NCBI RefSeq assembly: GCF_001752365.1 | Contig: NZ_MEIY01000001.1 | Span: 671,312-735,311 of the forward strand | DNA: 64,000 bases | From: Marinobacter sp. X15-166B | Lineage (GTDB): Bacteria > Pseudomonadota > Gammaproteobacteria > Pseudomonadales > Oleiphilaceae | Direction: 5' to 3' | Part shown: positions 50,226 to 59,540 of the stretch, piece by piece | How positions within the stretch are numbered: position 1 is the stretch's first letter | Layout of the letters: every line of letters begins with the position of its first letter | Position numbers and translations under genes: made by a program | Notes under the pieces: model-generated | Told to the model about the DNA's origin: nothing | Databases searched by the model: none | What the model saw: the letters and a program-made list of their open reading frames with translations, nothing else

Positions 50226-51200
50226 ATGCCCCCAGACTGGACGATGTATTCAATGAGTAACCCGGCGCCTCTGTTAGCGCAATGGTCCCATTTGCTGACC
50301 ACCCCGCTACTGGCCTGGCTGTTGGCCGGTGCGCTGTTGCTGTCGACACCCGCGTTGTCTGAGGAGCCGCCCGAAGAGGCTCGCGAGGCTGACGTAGCCG
50401 AACGGGTCGCCGAGCTGGACGAACCCCTCTACAACCCCTTTATCGAGCGCTACCTGCTCGATGAGGTCAGGTCGTTGCGTACAGACCTGCTCAACACCCG
50501 TGCGGAATTGATTGAAAAGGTCGTTAACAAAGAACTGTCCGTCGCCGACAAGAGCATGTCTTATGCCACCGACACCGTGACCTACTTTTTTTACCTGATC
50601 GCGGCAGCCACTTCCATTCTCGTGTTGATCGGCTGGAATTCTATCAGAGATATGCGTCAGCAGCTGACAAATCTGGCGGAAGATCGGGTCAACGAACTGG
50701 TGGTGGTGTATGAGCAGCGTCTCAAAGATATCGAGGAACAACTGAAGCAAAAATCCGACATCATTCACCAGAACCAGGCCGACATCGAGCGCACCAACGA
50801 AGTCCACTCGCTGTGGCTGAAGGCCAGCCAGGAGCCCTCACAACAAAACAAGATAACGGTCTATGACCAGATTCTCGAGCTTCGTCCCGACGATGTGGAG
50901 GCCCTGAGTTACAAGGCCGACGCGGTGCTGGAATTGCAGGAACCCCTGTGGGCCATCAGCCTGTGCTTGCGGGCGCTCAAACTGGCGCCCGACAATGGCC
51001 ATGCCCTTTATCAGCTGGCGTGTGCCTACGCCGAAATAGGCCGTTGGGAAGATGCCGTCAACAATCTTGCCATGGCAATTGATATTTCCGAAGCATATAG
51101 GGATGATGCTTCTACAGATCAAAGCTTTGCGCAACTTCATGAGCATGATCGCTTTTGCAGTCTGGTCTACACTGAGGAGACCCAGACTGCAGTGGTCTGA
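50226..51200 (+). CDS. Membrane-anchored coiled-coil and TPR protein of unknown function
   Basis: I do not recognise a named family. The protein (up to 324 residues; starts at 50226, 50244 or 50253 are all possible, none with a strong ribosome-binding site) has a signal or anchor helix (LLAWLLAGALLLSTPALS). An acidic segment, a second membrane helix near 125-145 (YFFYLIAAATSILVLIGW), a long coiled coil (LKDIEEQLKQKSDII) and about two TPR repeats (ALSYKADAVLEL, ALYQLACAYAEIGRWEDAV) follow. This suggests a periplasmic head and a cytoplasmic scaffold. It stands alone between marR and livJ. TPR domains usually bind protein partners. Confidence 0.75.
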   Translation: MPPDWTMYSMSNPAPLLAQWSHLLTTPLLAWLLAGALLLSTPALSEEPPEEAREADVAERVAELDEPLYNPFIERYLLDEVRSLRTDLLNTRAELIEKVVNKELSVADKSMSYATDTVTYFFYLIAAATSILVLIGWNSIRDMRQQLTNLAEDRVNELVVVYEQRLKDIEEQLKQKSDIIHQNQADIERTNEVHSLWLKASQEPSQQNKITVYDQILELRPDDVEALSYKADAVLELQEPLWAISLCLRALKLAPDNGHALYQLACAYAEIGRWEDAVNNLAMAIDISEAYRDDASTDQSFAQLHEHDRFCSLVYTEETQTAVV

Positions 51201-51241
51201 GAATACCAAAAATAACCCTGACCCAATGTAGGACAGACTCA

Positions 51242-52353
51242 ATGAAAACAACTATTAAATCACTCGCTTCCGCAATTGCTGTGTCCACCGCCCTGATGGG
51301 AGCTGGCTACGCCTCTGCTGATATCAAAATTGGCATCGCCGGACCCATGACCGGTCCCGTTGCCCAATACGGTGACATGCAGTTTTCCGGCACCCGCATG
51401 GCGATTGAACGCATCAACGCGGCAGGCGGCGTGTTGGGAGAGAAACTGGTCGGCGTCGAAGTCGACGATGTGTGCGACCCCAAGCAAGCGGTGACCGTCG
51501 CCAACCGGCTGGTCAACCAGGGGGTGCAGTTTGTGGTGGGCCACTTGTGCTCCAGTTCCACCCAGCCAGCGTCGGATATTTATGAAGACGAAGGCATACT
51601 GATGATCACGCCCGCGTCCACCAGCCCGGAAATCACCGAGCGCGGCTACGAACTGGTGTTCCGCACCATCGGCCTGGACAGCATGCAAGGGCCCGTTGCC
51701 GGCAACCACATTGCCAGCAAGAACCCCGACGCCGTGGCCGTAATCCACGACAAGCAACAGTACGGTGAAGGCATCGCCACCGCAGTGCGCGACACCCTCA
51801 AGGAAGCAGGCGTCGAGGTGGCCCTGTTTGAAGGGATTACCGCCGGTGACAAGGATTTCTCATCGCTGATCACCAAGCTCAAACAGGCCGATGTCGATTA
51901 CGTCTACTTCGGCGGCTACCACCCGGAGCTGGGACTGATTCTCCGTCAGGCCCGCCAGGCCAACCTGGACGCGGTTTTCATGGGCCCTGAAGGGGTCGGT
52001 AACAACGACATCAACACCATCGCCGGCGAGGCGGCGGAGGGCCTGCTGGTCACCCTGCCCCCCAGCTTTGACGAAAAAGCAGAAACAAAGACCTGGTCGA
52101 TGCTTTTGCCAGCAAGAACGAAGACCCCTCCGGGCCGTTTGTCCTTACCTCCTACGCGGCCGTACAGCTGATCGCCGAGGGCATCGAAAAAGCCGGCTCC
52201 GCCGACCCGATGGCGGTGGCCGAAGCGCTGCGCAGCCACTCCTTTGAAACCCCCATCGGTCCTGTTCAGTACGACGACAAGGGCGACATGACGTCGTTTG
52301 AGTTCGTGGTCTACGAATGGCACTCCGACGGCAGTAAAACTCCGCAAAACTGA
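51242..52353 (+). pseudogene. livJ: livJ-like branched-chain amino-acid binding protein, frameshifted
   Basis: The frame starting at 51242 has a signal peptide (ending GAGYASA), then IKIGIAGPMTGPVAQYG, LVGVEVDDVCDPKQAV and VVGHLCSSSTQPASD, typical LivJ/BraC. It stops at 52171 after 309 residues, the last 28 or so being non-family sequence. Shifting frame near 52082-52089 continues in KDLVDAFASKNEDPSGPFVL and ILTSYAAVQLIAEGIEK-like sequence to a stop at 52353, giving the expected length of about 370. One missing A in GAAACAAAG (expected GAAAACAAAG) would explain it. It is either a real one-base deletion or an assembly error. The liv genes behind it are intact. Confidence 0.88.
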
Positions 52354-52385
52354 GCAGTAAACCCTACTGACCGATAACCATGAAG

Positions 52386-52422
52386 ACACCTTCCCACCGC
52401 GATCCGGGGGAAGGTGTTTTTC
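52386..52422 (+). terminator. Terminator or attenuator between livJ and livH
   Basis: ACACCTTCCC (52386-52395) pairs with GGGAAGGTGT (52408-52417) across a 12-nt loop and runs into T residues. It lies 32 nt after the full-length livJ stop and 63 nt before livH. Such hairpins commonly keep binding-protein mRNA in excess over permease mRNA, with partial read-through. Confidence 0.85.
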
Positions 52423-52484
52423 CGGGCTTAACCAGAAGCCTCTGAACTGACAGGGCCGCAGTCATGCTGTCGGAGTTATAACTT

Positions 52485-53408
52485 ATGCCAGATTTTCTGT
52501 ATTTTCTTCAGCAACTCATTAACGGTCTCGCCATCGGAAGTGCCTATGCCTTAATCGCCATTGGCTACACAATGGTTTATGGCATCATCGGCATGATCAA
52601 CTTTGCCCACGGTGAGATATACATGATCGGCGCCTATACCGCGCTGATTGCGATTACCGGCCTCGCAACCCTCGGGATTGCCTGGCTGCCGCTGATCCTG
52701 GTGGTGGCGCTGGTGTGCGCGGTGCTGGTGTCCAGCTCGATGGGCTGGGCGGTGGAGCGGGTCGCCTACCGACCGGTGCGGGGCCGCCACCGGCTGATCC
52801 CGCTGATATCCGCCATCGGCATGTCCATTTTCCTGCAAAACTACGTGCACCTTGCACAGGGCTCGCGCAACGTGGGTTTTCCCGCCCTGATCCAGGGCGG
52901 CTTCCAGTTTGGTGACCCGGATTCGTTCCAGACCTCCATCTCCTATATGCAGATCACCATATTTGTGGCCACCCTGGTCTGCATGTCGGCCCTGACCCTG
53001 TTCATCTCCCATTCCCGCATCGGCCGCGCCTGTCGGGCGGTTTCCCAAGATCTGGGCATGGCCAACCTGTTGGGCATCGAGACCAACCGGATTATCTCGG
53101 CCACCTTCGTGATTGGCGCTTCACTGGCGGCTGTGGCCGGCCTGCTGCTGGGCATGTATTACGGCTCGGTCGACCCACTGTTCGGATTTATTGCGGGGCT
53201 GAAGGCCTTTACCGCCGCCGTCCTCGGAGGCATCGGCAGCATCCCGGGGGCCATGCTGGGCGGGTTGATCCTGGGTGTATCCGAAAGTATGACGTCGGGC
53301 TACCTGAGCGGTGAATACAAGGACGTGGTCTCGTTTGGTTTGCTGATTCTGATTCTGCTGTTCAAGCCCACAGGGCTGCTGGGCAAACCGGAGGTTGAGA
53401 AAATATGA
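52485..53408 (+). CDS. livH: Branched-chain amino-acid ABC permease LivH
   Basis: This 307-residue inner-membrane permease starts [20 protein letters not shown] and contains [20 protein letters not shown] and [13 protein letters not shown], the LivH family signature. [19 protein letters not shown] is the coupling-helix region that contacts the ATPases. It transports leucine, isoleucine or valine, or related amides, delivered by LivJ. Its stop overlaps the livM start as ATGA. If livJ is truly broken, another binding protein would have to serve it. Confidence 0.95.
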   Translation: MPDFLYFLQQLINGLAIGSAYALIAIGYTMVYGIIGMINFAHGEIYMIGAYTALIAITGLATLGIAWLPLILVVALVCAVLVSSSMGWAVERVAYRPVRGRHRLIPLISAIGMSIFLQNYVHLAQGSRNVGFPALIQGGFQFGDPDSFQTSISYMQITIFVATLVCMSALTLFISHSRIGRACRAVSQDLGMANLLGIETNRIISATFVIGASLAAVAGLLLGMYYGSVDPLFGFIAGLKAFTAAVLGGIGSIPGAMLGGLILGVSESMTSGYLSGEYKDVVSFGLLILILLFKPTGLLGKPEVEKI

Positions 53409-54679
53409 TGGCCGCTCAAAACGTCAAGCATGCACTTTTTTGTGCAATTATTACGCTCGTCATCTCCTACCCCATTCTCGGGCTGAAACTGGAAGCCGCG
53501 GGCATCCGGGTGGTGCTGACCGGCGCCGACGCCAGCACTCTGGTCGCGATAGTGGCGGCGGCTGTGGCGGTGTTCGTGTTCCAGCTGTTTCGGGACACTA
53601 TTTTCAAAGGGCTCGGCCGTCTGCCTAGCTTCTCCCCGCTGGCGAACCGGGAACCCATGTCCCAGGAAAAACGCGCACGGGTCGAATCCATTGCGCTGAT
53701 CCTGCTGCTGATGGCGGCGCTGACCTGGCCATTCTTTGCCTCCCGGGGCTCGGTCGACCTGGCCACCCTGGTGCTCATATACGTCATGCTGGCTTTGGGC
53801 CTGAACGTGGTGGTCGGCCTGGCCGGACTCCTGGACCTGGGCTATGTGGCGTTTTACGCCGTCGGCGCCTACACCTTCGCCCTGCTGCACCAGTATTTTG
53901 ACTTTACGTTCTGGCAAGCCCTGTTTGTCGGCTCCGGTCTCGCGGCTTTTACGGGTATGCTGCTGGGTTTTCCGGTACTGCGGTTACGGGGGGATTATCT
54001 GGCCATCGTAACCCTCGGATTTGGTGAGATCATCCGTATTTTGCTGAACAACTGGACCCAGCTGACCGGTGGTCCGAACGGCATTGGGGGCATTCCCGAT
54101 CCGACGCTGTTTGGCATGGAGTTCGGGCGCCGGGTGAAGGAAGAAGGCAATATCTCGTTCCACGAGTTCTTTAATATCCCGTACGACAGCAACCACAAAA
54201 TCATCTTCCTGTACCTGATCGCCCTGGTGCTGGCCACCTTCACTGCCCTGGTCATTCGCCGGTTCATGAAAATGCCGGTCGGTCGGGCCTGGGAAGCCTT
54301 GCGTGAAGATGAAATCGCCGCCCGTTCCCTCGGCCTGAATCGCACTTCGATTAAATTGTCTGCCTTTACCATCGGTGCTTTTTTCGCCGGTTTTGCCGGC
54401 ACTGTGTTTGCGTCCAAGCAAGGCTTTATCAGCCCGGAATCGTTTGTCTTCCTCGAGTCGGCGATCATTCTGGCCATCGTGGTGCTGGGCGGCATGGGTT
54501 CGCAACTGGGCGTTATTCTGGCCGCGATTGCGGTCACCATTCTGCCCGAACTGGCCCGGGAATTTTCCGAGTACCGGATGCTGATCTTCGGCGCGGCCAT
54601 GGTCACCATGATGGTCTGGCGTCCGCAGGGTTTGATGCCCGTGCGCCGCATCCCCATCAAACTCAAGAAGGCGGAGTAA
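53405..54679 (+). CDS. livM: Branched-chain amino-acid ABC permease LivM
   Basis: This 424-residue permease has an N-terminal extension with two extra helices before the LivM core, as in E. coli LivM (FasL-type long form). The core has [48 protein letters not shown] and [19 protein letters not shown]. It forms the membrane channel with LivH. It overlaps livH by 4 nt and ends 6 nt before livG. Confidence 0.95.
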   Translation: MMAAQNVKHALFCAIITLVISYPILGLKLEAAGIRVVLTGADASTLVAIVAAAVAVFVFQLFRDTIFKGLGRLPSFSPLANREPMSQEKRARVESIALILLLMAALTWPFFASRGSVDLATLVLIYVMLALGLNVVVGLAGLLDLGYVAFYAVGAYTFALLHQYFDFTFWQALFVGSGLAAFTGMLLGFPVLRLRGDYLAIVTLGFGEIIRILLNNWTQLTGGPNGIGGIPDPTLFGMEFGRRVKEEGNISFHEFFNIPYDSNHKIIFLYLIALVLATFTALVIRRFMKMPVGRAWEALREDEIAARSLGLNRTSIKLSAFTIGAFFAGFAGTVFASKQGFISPESFVFLESAIILAIVVLGGMGSQLGVILAAIAVTILPELAREFSEYRMLIFGAAMVTMMVWRPQGLMPVRRIPIKLKKAE

Positions 54680-54685
54680 CAACCC

Positions 54686-55441
54686 ATGCTTGAAGTACGC
54701 AATCTATCCATGCGTTTTGGCGGGCTACTCGCTGTCGACCAGGTTTCGCTGGATGTACAGGAACAGGAAATCGTTTCCATTATCGGCCCTAACGGAGCGG
54801 GTAAAACCACGGTATTCAACTGCATGAGCGGCTTTTACAAGCCCAGTGGCGGCCAGATCATTTTTGACGGCAAGGAGATTCAGGGCAAATCGGACCATAA
54901 AATATCCCTCATGGGCATGGTCCGTACCTTTCAGCATGTGCGCCTGTTTACCAAGATGACGGTGGTGGAGAATCTGTTGGTCGCCCAACACCGCCACCTG
55001 AATACCAACTTTATGGCCGGACTGCTGAAAACGCCGGACTACCGGGAGCGGGAGCGCAAAGCCCTCGACCGCGCCGCCTACTGGCTGGAGCGGGTCGGCC
55101 TGATGGATCTCGCCAACCGGGAAGCCGGCAACCTGGCCTATGGCCAGCAACGGCGCCTGGAGATCGCCCGCTGCATGGTCACCGAACCCAGGCTGCTGAT
55201 GCTCGACGAACCGGCGGCCGGATTGAACCCGGCCGAAACCCGCGAGCTGAACCAGCTCATCAACAGCCTGAAAGAAGATTACAACGTGTCGGTGGTCCTG
55301 ATTGAACACGACATGAGTCTGGTCATGGAAATCTCCGACCGGATAACGGTCATCAATCAGGGGCGACCGCTGGCGGCGGGCACCCCGGATGAGGTGCGCA
55401 ACAATGACGACGTTATCAAGGCCTATCTGGGTGAGACCTAA
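54686..55441 (+). CDS. livG: Branched-chain amino-acid ABC ATPase LivG
   Basis: This 251-residue ABC ATPase has Walker A GPNGAGKTTVFN, Q-loop RTFQHVRLF, signature LAYGQQRRLEIAR and Walker B LMLDEPAAGLNP. VVLIEHDMSLVM carries the switch histidine. The LAYGQ signature and the long Q-loop linker are typical of LivG. Paired with LivF, it energises uptake. The ribosome-binding site lies inside the end of livM (GGAG before the stop). Confidence 0.95.
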   Translation: MLEVRNLSMRFGGLLAVDQVSLDVQEQEIVSIIGPNGAGKTTVFNCMSGFYKPSGGQIIFDGKEIQGKSDHKISLMGMVRTFQHVRLFTKMTVVENLLVAQHRHLNTNFMAGLLKTPDYRERERKALDRAAYWLERVGLMDLANREAGNLAYGQQRRLEIARCMVTEPRLLMLDEPAAGLNPAETRELNQLINSLKEDYNVSVVLIEHDMSLVMEISDRITVINQGRPLAAGTPDEVRNNDDVIKAYLGET

Positions 55442-55450
55442 GGAACTGCT

Positions 55451-56152
55451 ATGCTAGTACTCGACAACATTCACACCCATTACGGCAAGATTGAAGCTCT
55501 CCATGGGGTCTCGGTCGAAATCAAGAAGGGTGAGATCGTTTCCCTGATCGGTGCCAATGGCGCTGGCAAGACCACCATGCTGATGACGGTCTGCGGCACC
55601 CCGCAGGCGTCCGCGGGCCGGATTACCTTTCAGGGGCGTGACATTACCCACCAGCCCACCGCCAGCATCATGCGCTCCGGAATCGCCATTGTGCCCGAAG
55701 GCCGGCGGGTGTTTCCGGGGCTGACGGTGACTGAAAACCTGCACATGGGTGGTTTTTTTAACACCAAAGCCGAAATCAGCAAAAGCCAGGCACACGTGTT
55801 CGAGCTGTTCCCGCGGTTGAAGGAGCGCGAGGATCAGCGGGCGGGCACCATGTCAGGGGGTGAGCAGCAAATGCTCGCCATTGGCCGGGCACTGATGAGC
55901 AAACCCCAGATGATCATACTGGACGAGCCGTCTCTGGGCCTTGCCCCGCTGGTGATCAAACAGATTTTTGAAATCATCGGCCAACTGAGGGACGAGGGCA
56001 TCACCGTGTTCCTGGTGGAACAGAACGCCAACCAGGCCCTGGCCCTGGCCGACCGCGGTTATGTGCTGGAAACCGGCAAAATCCGTTTGCACGATACCGG
56101 CAAGAACCTGCTGGCCAATCCGGAGGTGCGCAAGGCCTATCTGGGGGGCTGA
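55451..56152 (+). CDS. livF: Branched-chain amino-acid ABC ATPase LivF
   Basis: This 233-residue ABC ATPase has Walker A GANGAGKTTMLM, IVPEGRRVFPGLTV (a LivF signature), signature MSGGEQQMLAIGRAL and Walker B IILDEPSLGLAP. The switch residue VEQNANQAL has Gln instead of His at the canonical position, as is usual in LivF (VEQN motif). It is the last gene of livJHMGF. No terminator is evident, but a new promoter follows within 30 nt. Confidence 0.95.
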   Translation: MLVLDNIHTHYGKIEALHGVSVEIKKGEIVSLIGANGAGKTTMLMTVCGTPQASAGRITFQGRDITHQPTASIMRSGIAIVPEGRRVFPGLTVTENLHMGGFFNTKAEISKSQAHVFELFPRLKEREDQRAGTMSGGEQQMLAIGRALMSKPQMIILDEPSLGLAPLVIKQIFEIIGQLRDEGITVFLVEQNANQALALADRGYVLETGKIRLHDTGKNLLANPEVRKAYLGG

Positions 56153-56173
56153 CCACCGGGCCGAAACCTTAAG

Positions 56174-56201
56174 GTGACACGGCGCGGTTGTGCACTATAC
56201 T
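56174..56201 (+). promoter_or_regulatory. Sigma-70-type promoter of the DUF3015 gene
   Basis: GTGACA (56174-56179), 16 nt, then TATACT (56196-56201): five of six matches to each consensus hexamer. It lies 22 nt after the livF stop and about 120 nt before the DUF3015 start, giving a leader of roughly 110 nt with no structure I can define. Confidence 0.6.
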
Positions 56202-56321
56202 CAGGACTACGGTCATTTTTGCCCCCTGGGCAGAGCCGTCAGGACCGTCAACGCACTGATAGACAATGCATCAACACACGGTGCTTAAGCGACGAAAAAC
56301 AAAAATTCGATGGAGTGGACA

Positions 56322-56786
56322 ATGAAAAAACTGATCGCAGGTGCAATTCTTCTGGGTGTCTCTACCATGGCGTTCGCGCAGCCGGGTTGTGGTGTGGGTG
56401 CCATGATCTGGAAGGGTCAGTCCGGCGCGGCGCCGCATATTCTGGCAGCCACCACCAACGCCACCTTCGGTAACCAGACCTTTGGCATGACCACCGGCAC
56501 ACTGGGTTGTAACACCAACGAGTCGGTCCAGTCGCTGGCGCTGTACATGGACAACAACTTCGACAAGATCGCCCGCGACATGTCCCGCGGCAACGGTGAG
56601 AATCTGGACACCATGGCGGTCCTTCTGGGGGTCGAGCAAGCTGACCGTGAGGCCTTCCGCAGCTTGCTCCAAAACAACTTCGCCACCATCGTACCCTCGG
56701 CCGACACCACCTCCGGTGAAGCCGTGGACAGCATTGTCGCACTGATGCTGCAAGATGAAGTGCTGAGCAAGTACGTCGCAGCCTAA
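56322..56786 (+). CDS. DUF3015-family exported protein
   Basis: This 154-residue protein starts at the ATG at 56322, with GGAG 7-10 nt upstream. It has a clear signal peptide (MKKLIAGAILLGVSTMAFA). The mature part begins QPGCGVGAMIWKGQSG and has SFGNQTFGMTTGTLGC-like sequence with two conserved cysteines, then an acidic helical C-terminus (DTMAVLLGVEQADREAFRSL). This is the DUF3015 pattern, a periplasmic family of unknown function. The two cysteines may form a disulfide. It is followed after 31 nt by a DUF4105 gene, a neighbour pairing that hints at a shared envelope role. Confidence 0.85.
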   Translation: MKKLIAGAILLGVSTMAFAQPGCGVGAMIWKGQSGAAPHILAATTNATFGNQTFGMTTGTLGCNTNESVQSLALYMDNNFDKIARDMSRGNGENLDTMAVLLGVEQADREAFRSLLQNNFATIVPSADTTSGEAVDSIVALMLQDEVLSKYVAA

Positions 56787-56817
56787 GCGCTAACTACGGA
56801 CGGGCAAGCAGCCAAGG

Positions 56818-58713
56818 ATGGCACGGCTCCTCTCCACCTGCTTACGATGGCCGCTCATGCTCCCACTGCTTCGCCCGGGGCTGCTTGCCCCCGGTTTGCT
56901 GTTTGCTACCCACTGTTTTGCCGAATCACCAATTCAGCCCCTGCACACCGATCCTGTGTGGCTGACGCTGGGCCATTATCAGCAGGCAATGACCGGTGGT
57001 TATACCAGTCAGGCCGATGACCCTGATTTTTTCCTGAGCCCCGCTGGCAAACACTCCCCCAAGGACGAACTGGACGCTACCCTGCGAGCCATCCAGGCCG
57101 ACGGCGAGGGGGACAGCCATGCCCGCTGCCAGTTTCCGGCCCGGGCGGCGTGGCTGCAACAGCAGTTTCAGCTCGAACTGCCCCCCATGGCCTGTCCGGC
57201 CTTTGATCAGTGGACCGCTACCCTTAACGCCGAACATGTCACCCTGGTGTTTGCCGCGTCTTACCTGAACAGCCCGTCCTCCATGTTCGGCCACACCTTT
57301 CTGCGGCTGGACCCCCCGCAGGACGATGCCAGCACCAATCTGCTGCTGGCCAATACCATCTCCTACGCCGCCGACGCCGCTGCCCACGACAACGAGTTGC
57401 TGTTTGCCTACAAAGGCATCTTCGGTGGCTACCCCGGGGTGACGTCCGTCGAGCCTTACTATGAAAAGATCCGGCTGTATTCCGATATCGAACACCGGGA
57501 TCTGTGGGAGTACCGGCTCAACCTGCGCCCCGCGGAAGTGGCGCGCCTGTTAGCCCACACCTGGGAAATCCGCAACCGTAATTTCGATTATTACTTTTTC
57601 GATGAAAACTGTGCCTACCGGCTATTGGCCCTGATCGATGCGGCCCGCCCCGGTACGGACCTGATCGGCGAAGTCAGCACCCATGCCATTCCGTCGGACA
57701 CCGTCCGCTGGGTGGTGGCGAAAGATCTGGTGGCCGAGGTGCATTACCGCCCCTCGGCGGCCACCTCGGTCAGTTACGCCCTGGGCCAGTTACCCGTCGC
57801 CCAGCAACGTCTGGCGGTGGCGCTGGCCAGGGGGGCACTGTCTGTCAACGCTCCGGACGTGGCGGCCCTCGAACCGGCGGACAAGGCCCGGCTTTTCGAT
57901 GCCACCTACGATTACGTCCGCTATCAGAGCGCGGCAAAAAAATGGCCCCGCGAGCACGCCGCACCAGTGTCCCACGATTTGCTGGTTGCCCGCAGCCAGA
58001 TCAGCGCAACCACCGCCACCAGCGAACCAACGGTGCCCGCGGTGCGCGACGACCAGGGGCATAACACCTTCCGGGCCAGCGTCGCCGCTGGCCGACGGGC
58101 GGATCGGAATTTCACCCAACTTACCCTGCGCCCGGCCTATCACGATCTGCTGGACCCGCCGGCCGGCTACCGCCACGGTGCCGAGCTGGAATTCTTGCGG
58201 GTAGATGCCCGCTATTACACCGATAACCAGAGCCTGGAGCTGGAGCAATTGACCGGTGTGGCCATCCGTTCCCTGTCGACCCGCAATGCCTTCTTCCAGC
58301 CCCTGTCCTGGCAAGTGGGTTTTGGGGGGCGGCGCACCGACACCGGCAGCAAACGGGTTCTGGCGCCGTATCTGGAAGGGGGCGTTGGTGGCAGTTGGGC
58401 GCTTGGCAGCAACACGCAGGCGTTCGCGCTGGCCACCGTCGACGCGGAAATCGACGACGACCTGAATAAGGGTTATGACCTCGGCCCCGGTGCGGATCTG
58501 GGGCTGGTCTTCCAACACCACACCGTCAGTGCCCTGGCGGGCGTCAAACGCAAAGCCTGGCTGGTGGACAACCTGCAGCGTCAGGACCAACTGTATGTGC
58601 ACACCAACTGGCATCTGTCCCGGGCGGTCAGTGCTTTTGCAGCCTTTACCCGGGAACACCACTTCGACCGGTATCACACCTTATGGCACGTCGGACTGCA
58701 CGTTTATTTCTAG
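56818..58713 (+). CDS. DUF4105 (Lnb N-terminal domain) periplasmic/outer-membrane protein
   Basis: This 631-residue protein has a signal peptide ending near HCFA. Its N-terminal DUF4105 region has FAASYLNSPSSMFGHTFLRL, the most conserved family segment, FDENCAYRLLALID and SDTVRWV. The His in FGHTF and the Cys in ENCAY resemble a papain-like (NlpC-like) pair, so an enzymatic role on envelope polymers is conceivable. The C-terminal part from about 430 alternates like an outer-membrane beta barrel (LEFLRVDARYYTDNQSLEL) and ends in LHVYF. The function is unknown. It overlaps the next gene by 31 nt. Confidence 0.82.
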   Translation: MARLLSTCLRWPLMLPLLRPGLLAPGLLFATHCFAESPIQPLHTDPVWLTLGHYQQAMTGGYTSQADDPDFFLSPAGKHSPKDELDATLRAIQADGEGDSHARCQFPARAAWLQQQFQLELPPMACPAFDQWTATLNAEHVTLVFAASYLNSPSSMFGHTFLRLDPPQDDASTNLLLANTISYAADAAAHDNELLFAYKGIFGGYPGVTSVEPYYEKIRLYSDIEHRDLWEYRLNLRPAEVARLLAHTWEIRNRNFDYYFFDENCAYRLLALIDAARPGTDLIGEVSTHAIPSDTVRWVVAKDLVAEVHYRPSAATSVSYALGQLPVAQQRLAVALARGALSVNAPDVAALEPADKARLFDATYDYVRYQSAAKKWPREHAAPVSHDLLVARSQISATTATSEPTVPAVRDDQGHNTFRASVAAGRRADRNFTQLTLRPAYHDLLDPPAGYRHGAELEFLRVDARYYTDNQSLELEQLTGVAIRSLSTRNAFFQPLSWQVGFGGRRTDTGSKRVLAPYLEGGVGGSWALGSNTQAFALATVDAEIDDDLNKGYDLGPGADLGLVFQHHTVSALAGVKRKAWLVDNLQRQDQLYVHTNWHLSRAVSAFAAFTREHHFDRYHTLWHVGLHVYF

Positions 58714-59540
58714 TCACGGCCCTGACTCTAACCGCCCTGTTTCACGGCGGCTGCAGCCAGTTGTTTTTCTATCCGGACCAGGTGACCTACCTCACCCCGG
58801 ACCGGCTCAACCTGAGCTACGACGATGTCACCGTCAGCACGGCTGACGGCGAACGCCTGCATGGCTGGTGGCTGCCTGCGGTCGGGACCAGTCGCGGTAC
58901 GGTGTACTTTCTGCACGGCAACGCCCAGAACATCAGCAGCCATCTGCTCAACGTCGCCTGGCTGCCGGAAGCCGGCTACAACCTGTTTCTGATCGATTAT
59001 CGCGGGTATGGCCAATCCACCGGTGCCGCCGATCTGGAGGGCATCCTGCGTGACGCCGAGAGCGGATTACGCTGGCTGGTGGCGGATGCCCGCGCCCGCC
59101 ACAAACCGGTGTACCTGCTGGGCCAGAGTCTGGGCGGGGCGGTCGCGGTGGCGCTGGCCGGCACCTGGCAACAGCGGGGCGAACAACCGGCCATCGACGC
59201 TCTGGTTGTGGACGGCACTTTTGCCGGATTCCGCGCCATCGCGCGGGAAAAACTGGCCGCCTTCTGGCTGACCTGGCCCCTGCAGGCGCCCTTGAGCTGG
59301 ACCATTCCCGACGATTACGAAGGGGTGGATTACATCGCCAGAGTAGCGCCCACGCCCACCCTGATCATTCACAGCGCCCGGGATGGCATCATCCCTTTTC
59401 ATCACGGTGCACAACTGTACCGGGCGGCGGCCTCGCCCAAATACTTTTTGCGCACCGATACCCCCCACGGGGCCACGTTCGTGATCCCGGCGTATCGGGA
59501 GATGGTGGCCGAGTTCCTACAAACAGGTGAACTGCCATAA
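58683..59540 (+). CDS. Alpha/beta-hydrolase lipoprotein
   Basis: This 285-residue protein has a lipoprotein signal (LTALFHGGC, lipidated Cys near 25). An alpha/beta hydrolase domain follows, with the oxyanion HGNAQN, the nucleophile elbow GQSLGGA, and the aspartate and histidine expected near HSARDGIIPF and DTPHGATF. It resembles the Bem46/YfhR group of serine hydrolases of unknown substrate. The 31-nt overlap with the DUF4105 gene suggests translation coupling and a joint envelope function. The start could be a little later, but the signal peptide fits here. Confidence 0.85.
   Translation: MARRTARLFLVTALTLTALFHGGCSQLFFYPDQVTYLTPDRLNLSYDDVTVSTADGERLHGWWLPAVGTSRGTVYFLHGNAQNISSHLLNVAWLPEAGYNLFLIDYRGYGQSTGAADLEGILRDAESGLRWLVADARARHKPVYLLGQSLGGAVAVALAGTWQQRGEQPAIDALVVDGTFAGFRAIAREKLAAFWLTWPLQAPLSWTIPDDYEGVDYIARVAPTPTLIIHSARDGIIPFHHGAQLYRAAASPKYFLRTDTPHGATFVIPAYREMVAEFLQTGELP

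Noticed and set aside
52078..52092. Programmed -1 ribosomal frameshift in livJ
   Set aside because: There is no A_AAA_AAG or similar slippery heptamer in the right frame (only five A upstream), and no downstream pseudoknot was evident. A one-base deletion or sequence error is simpler.
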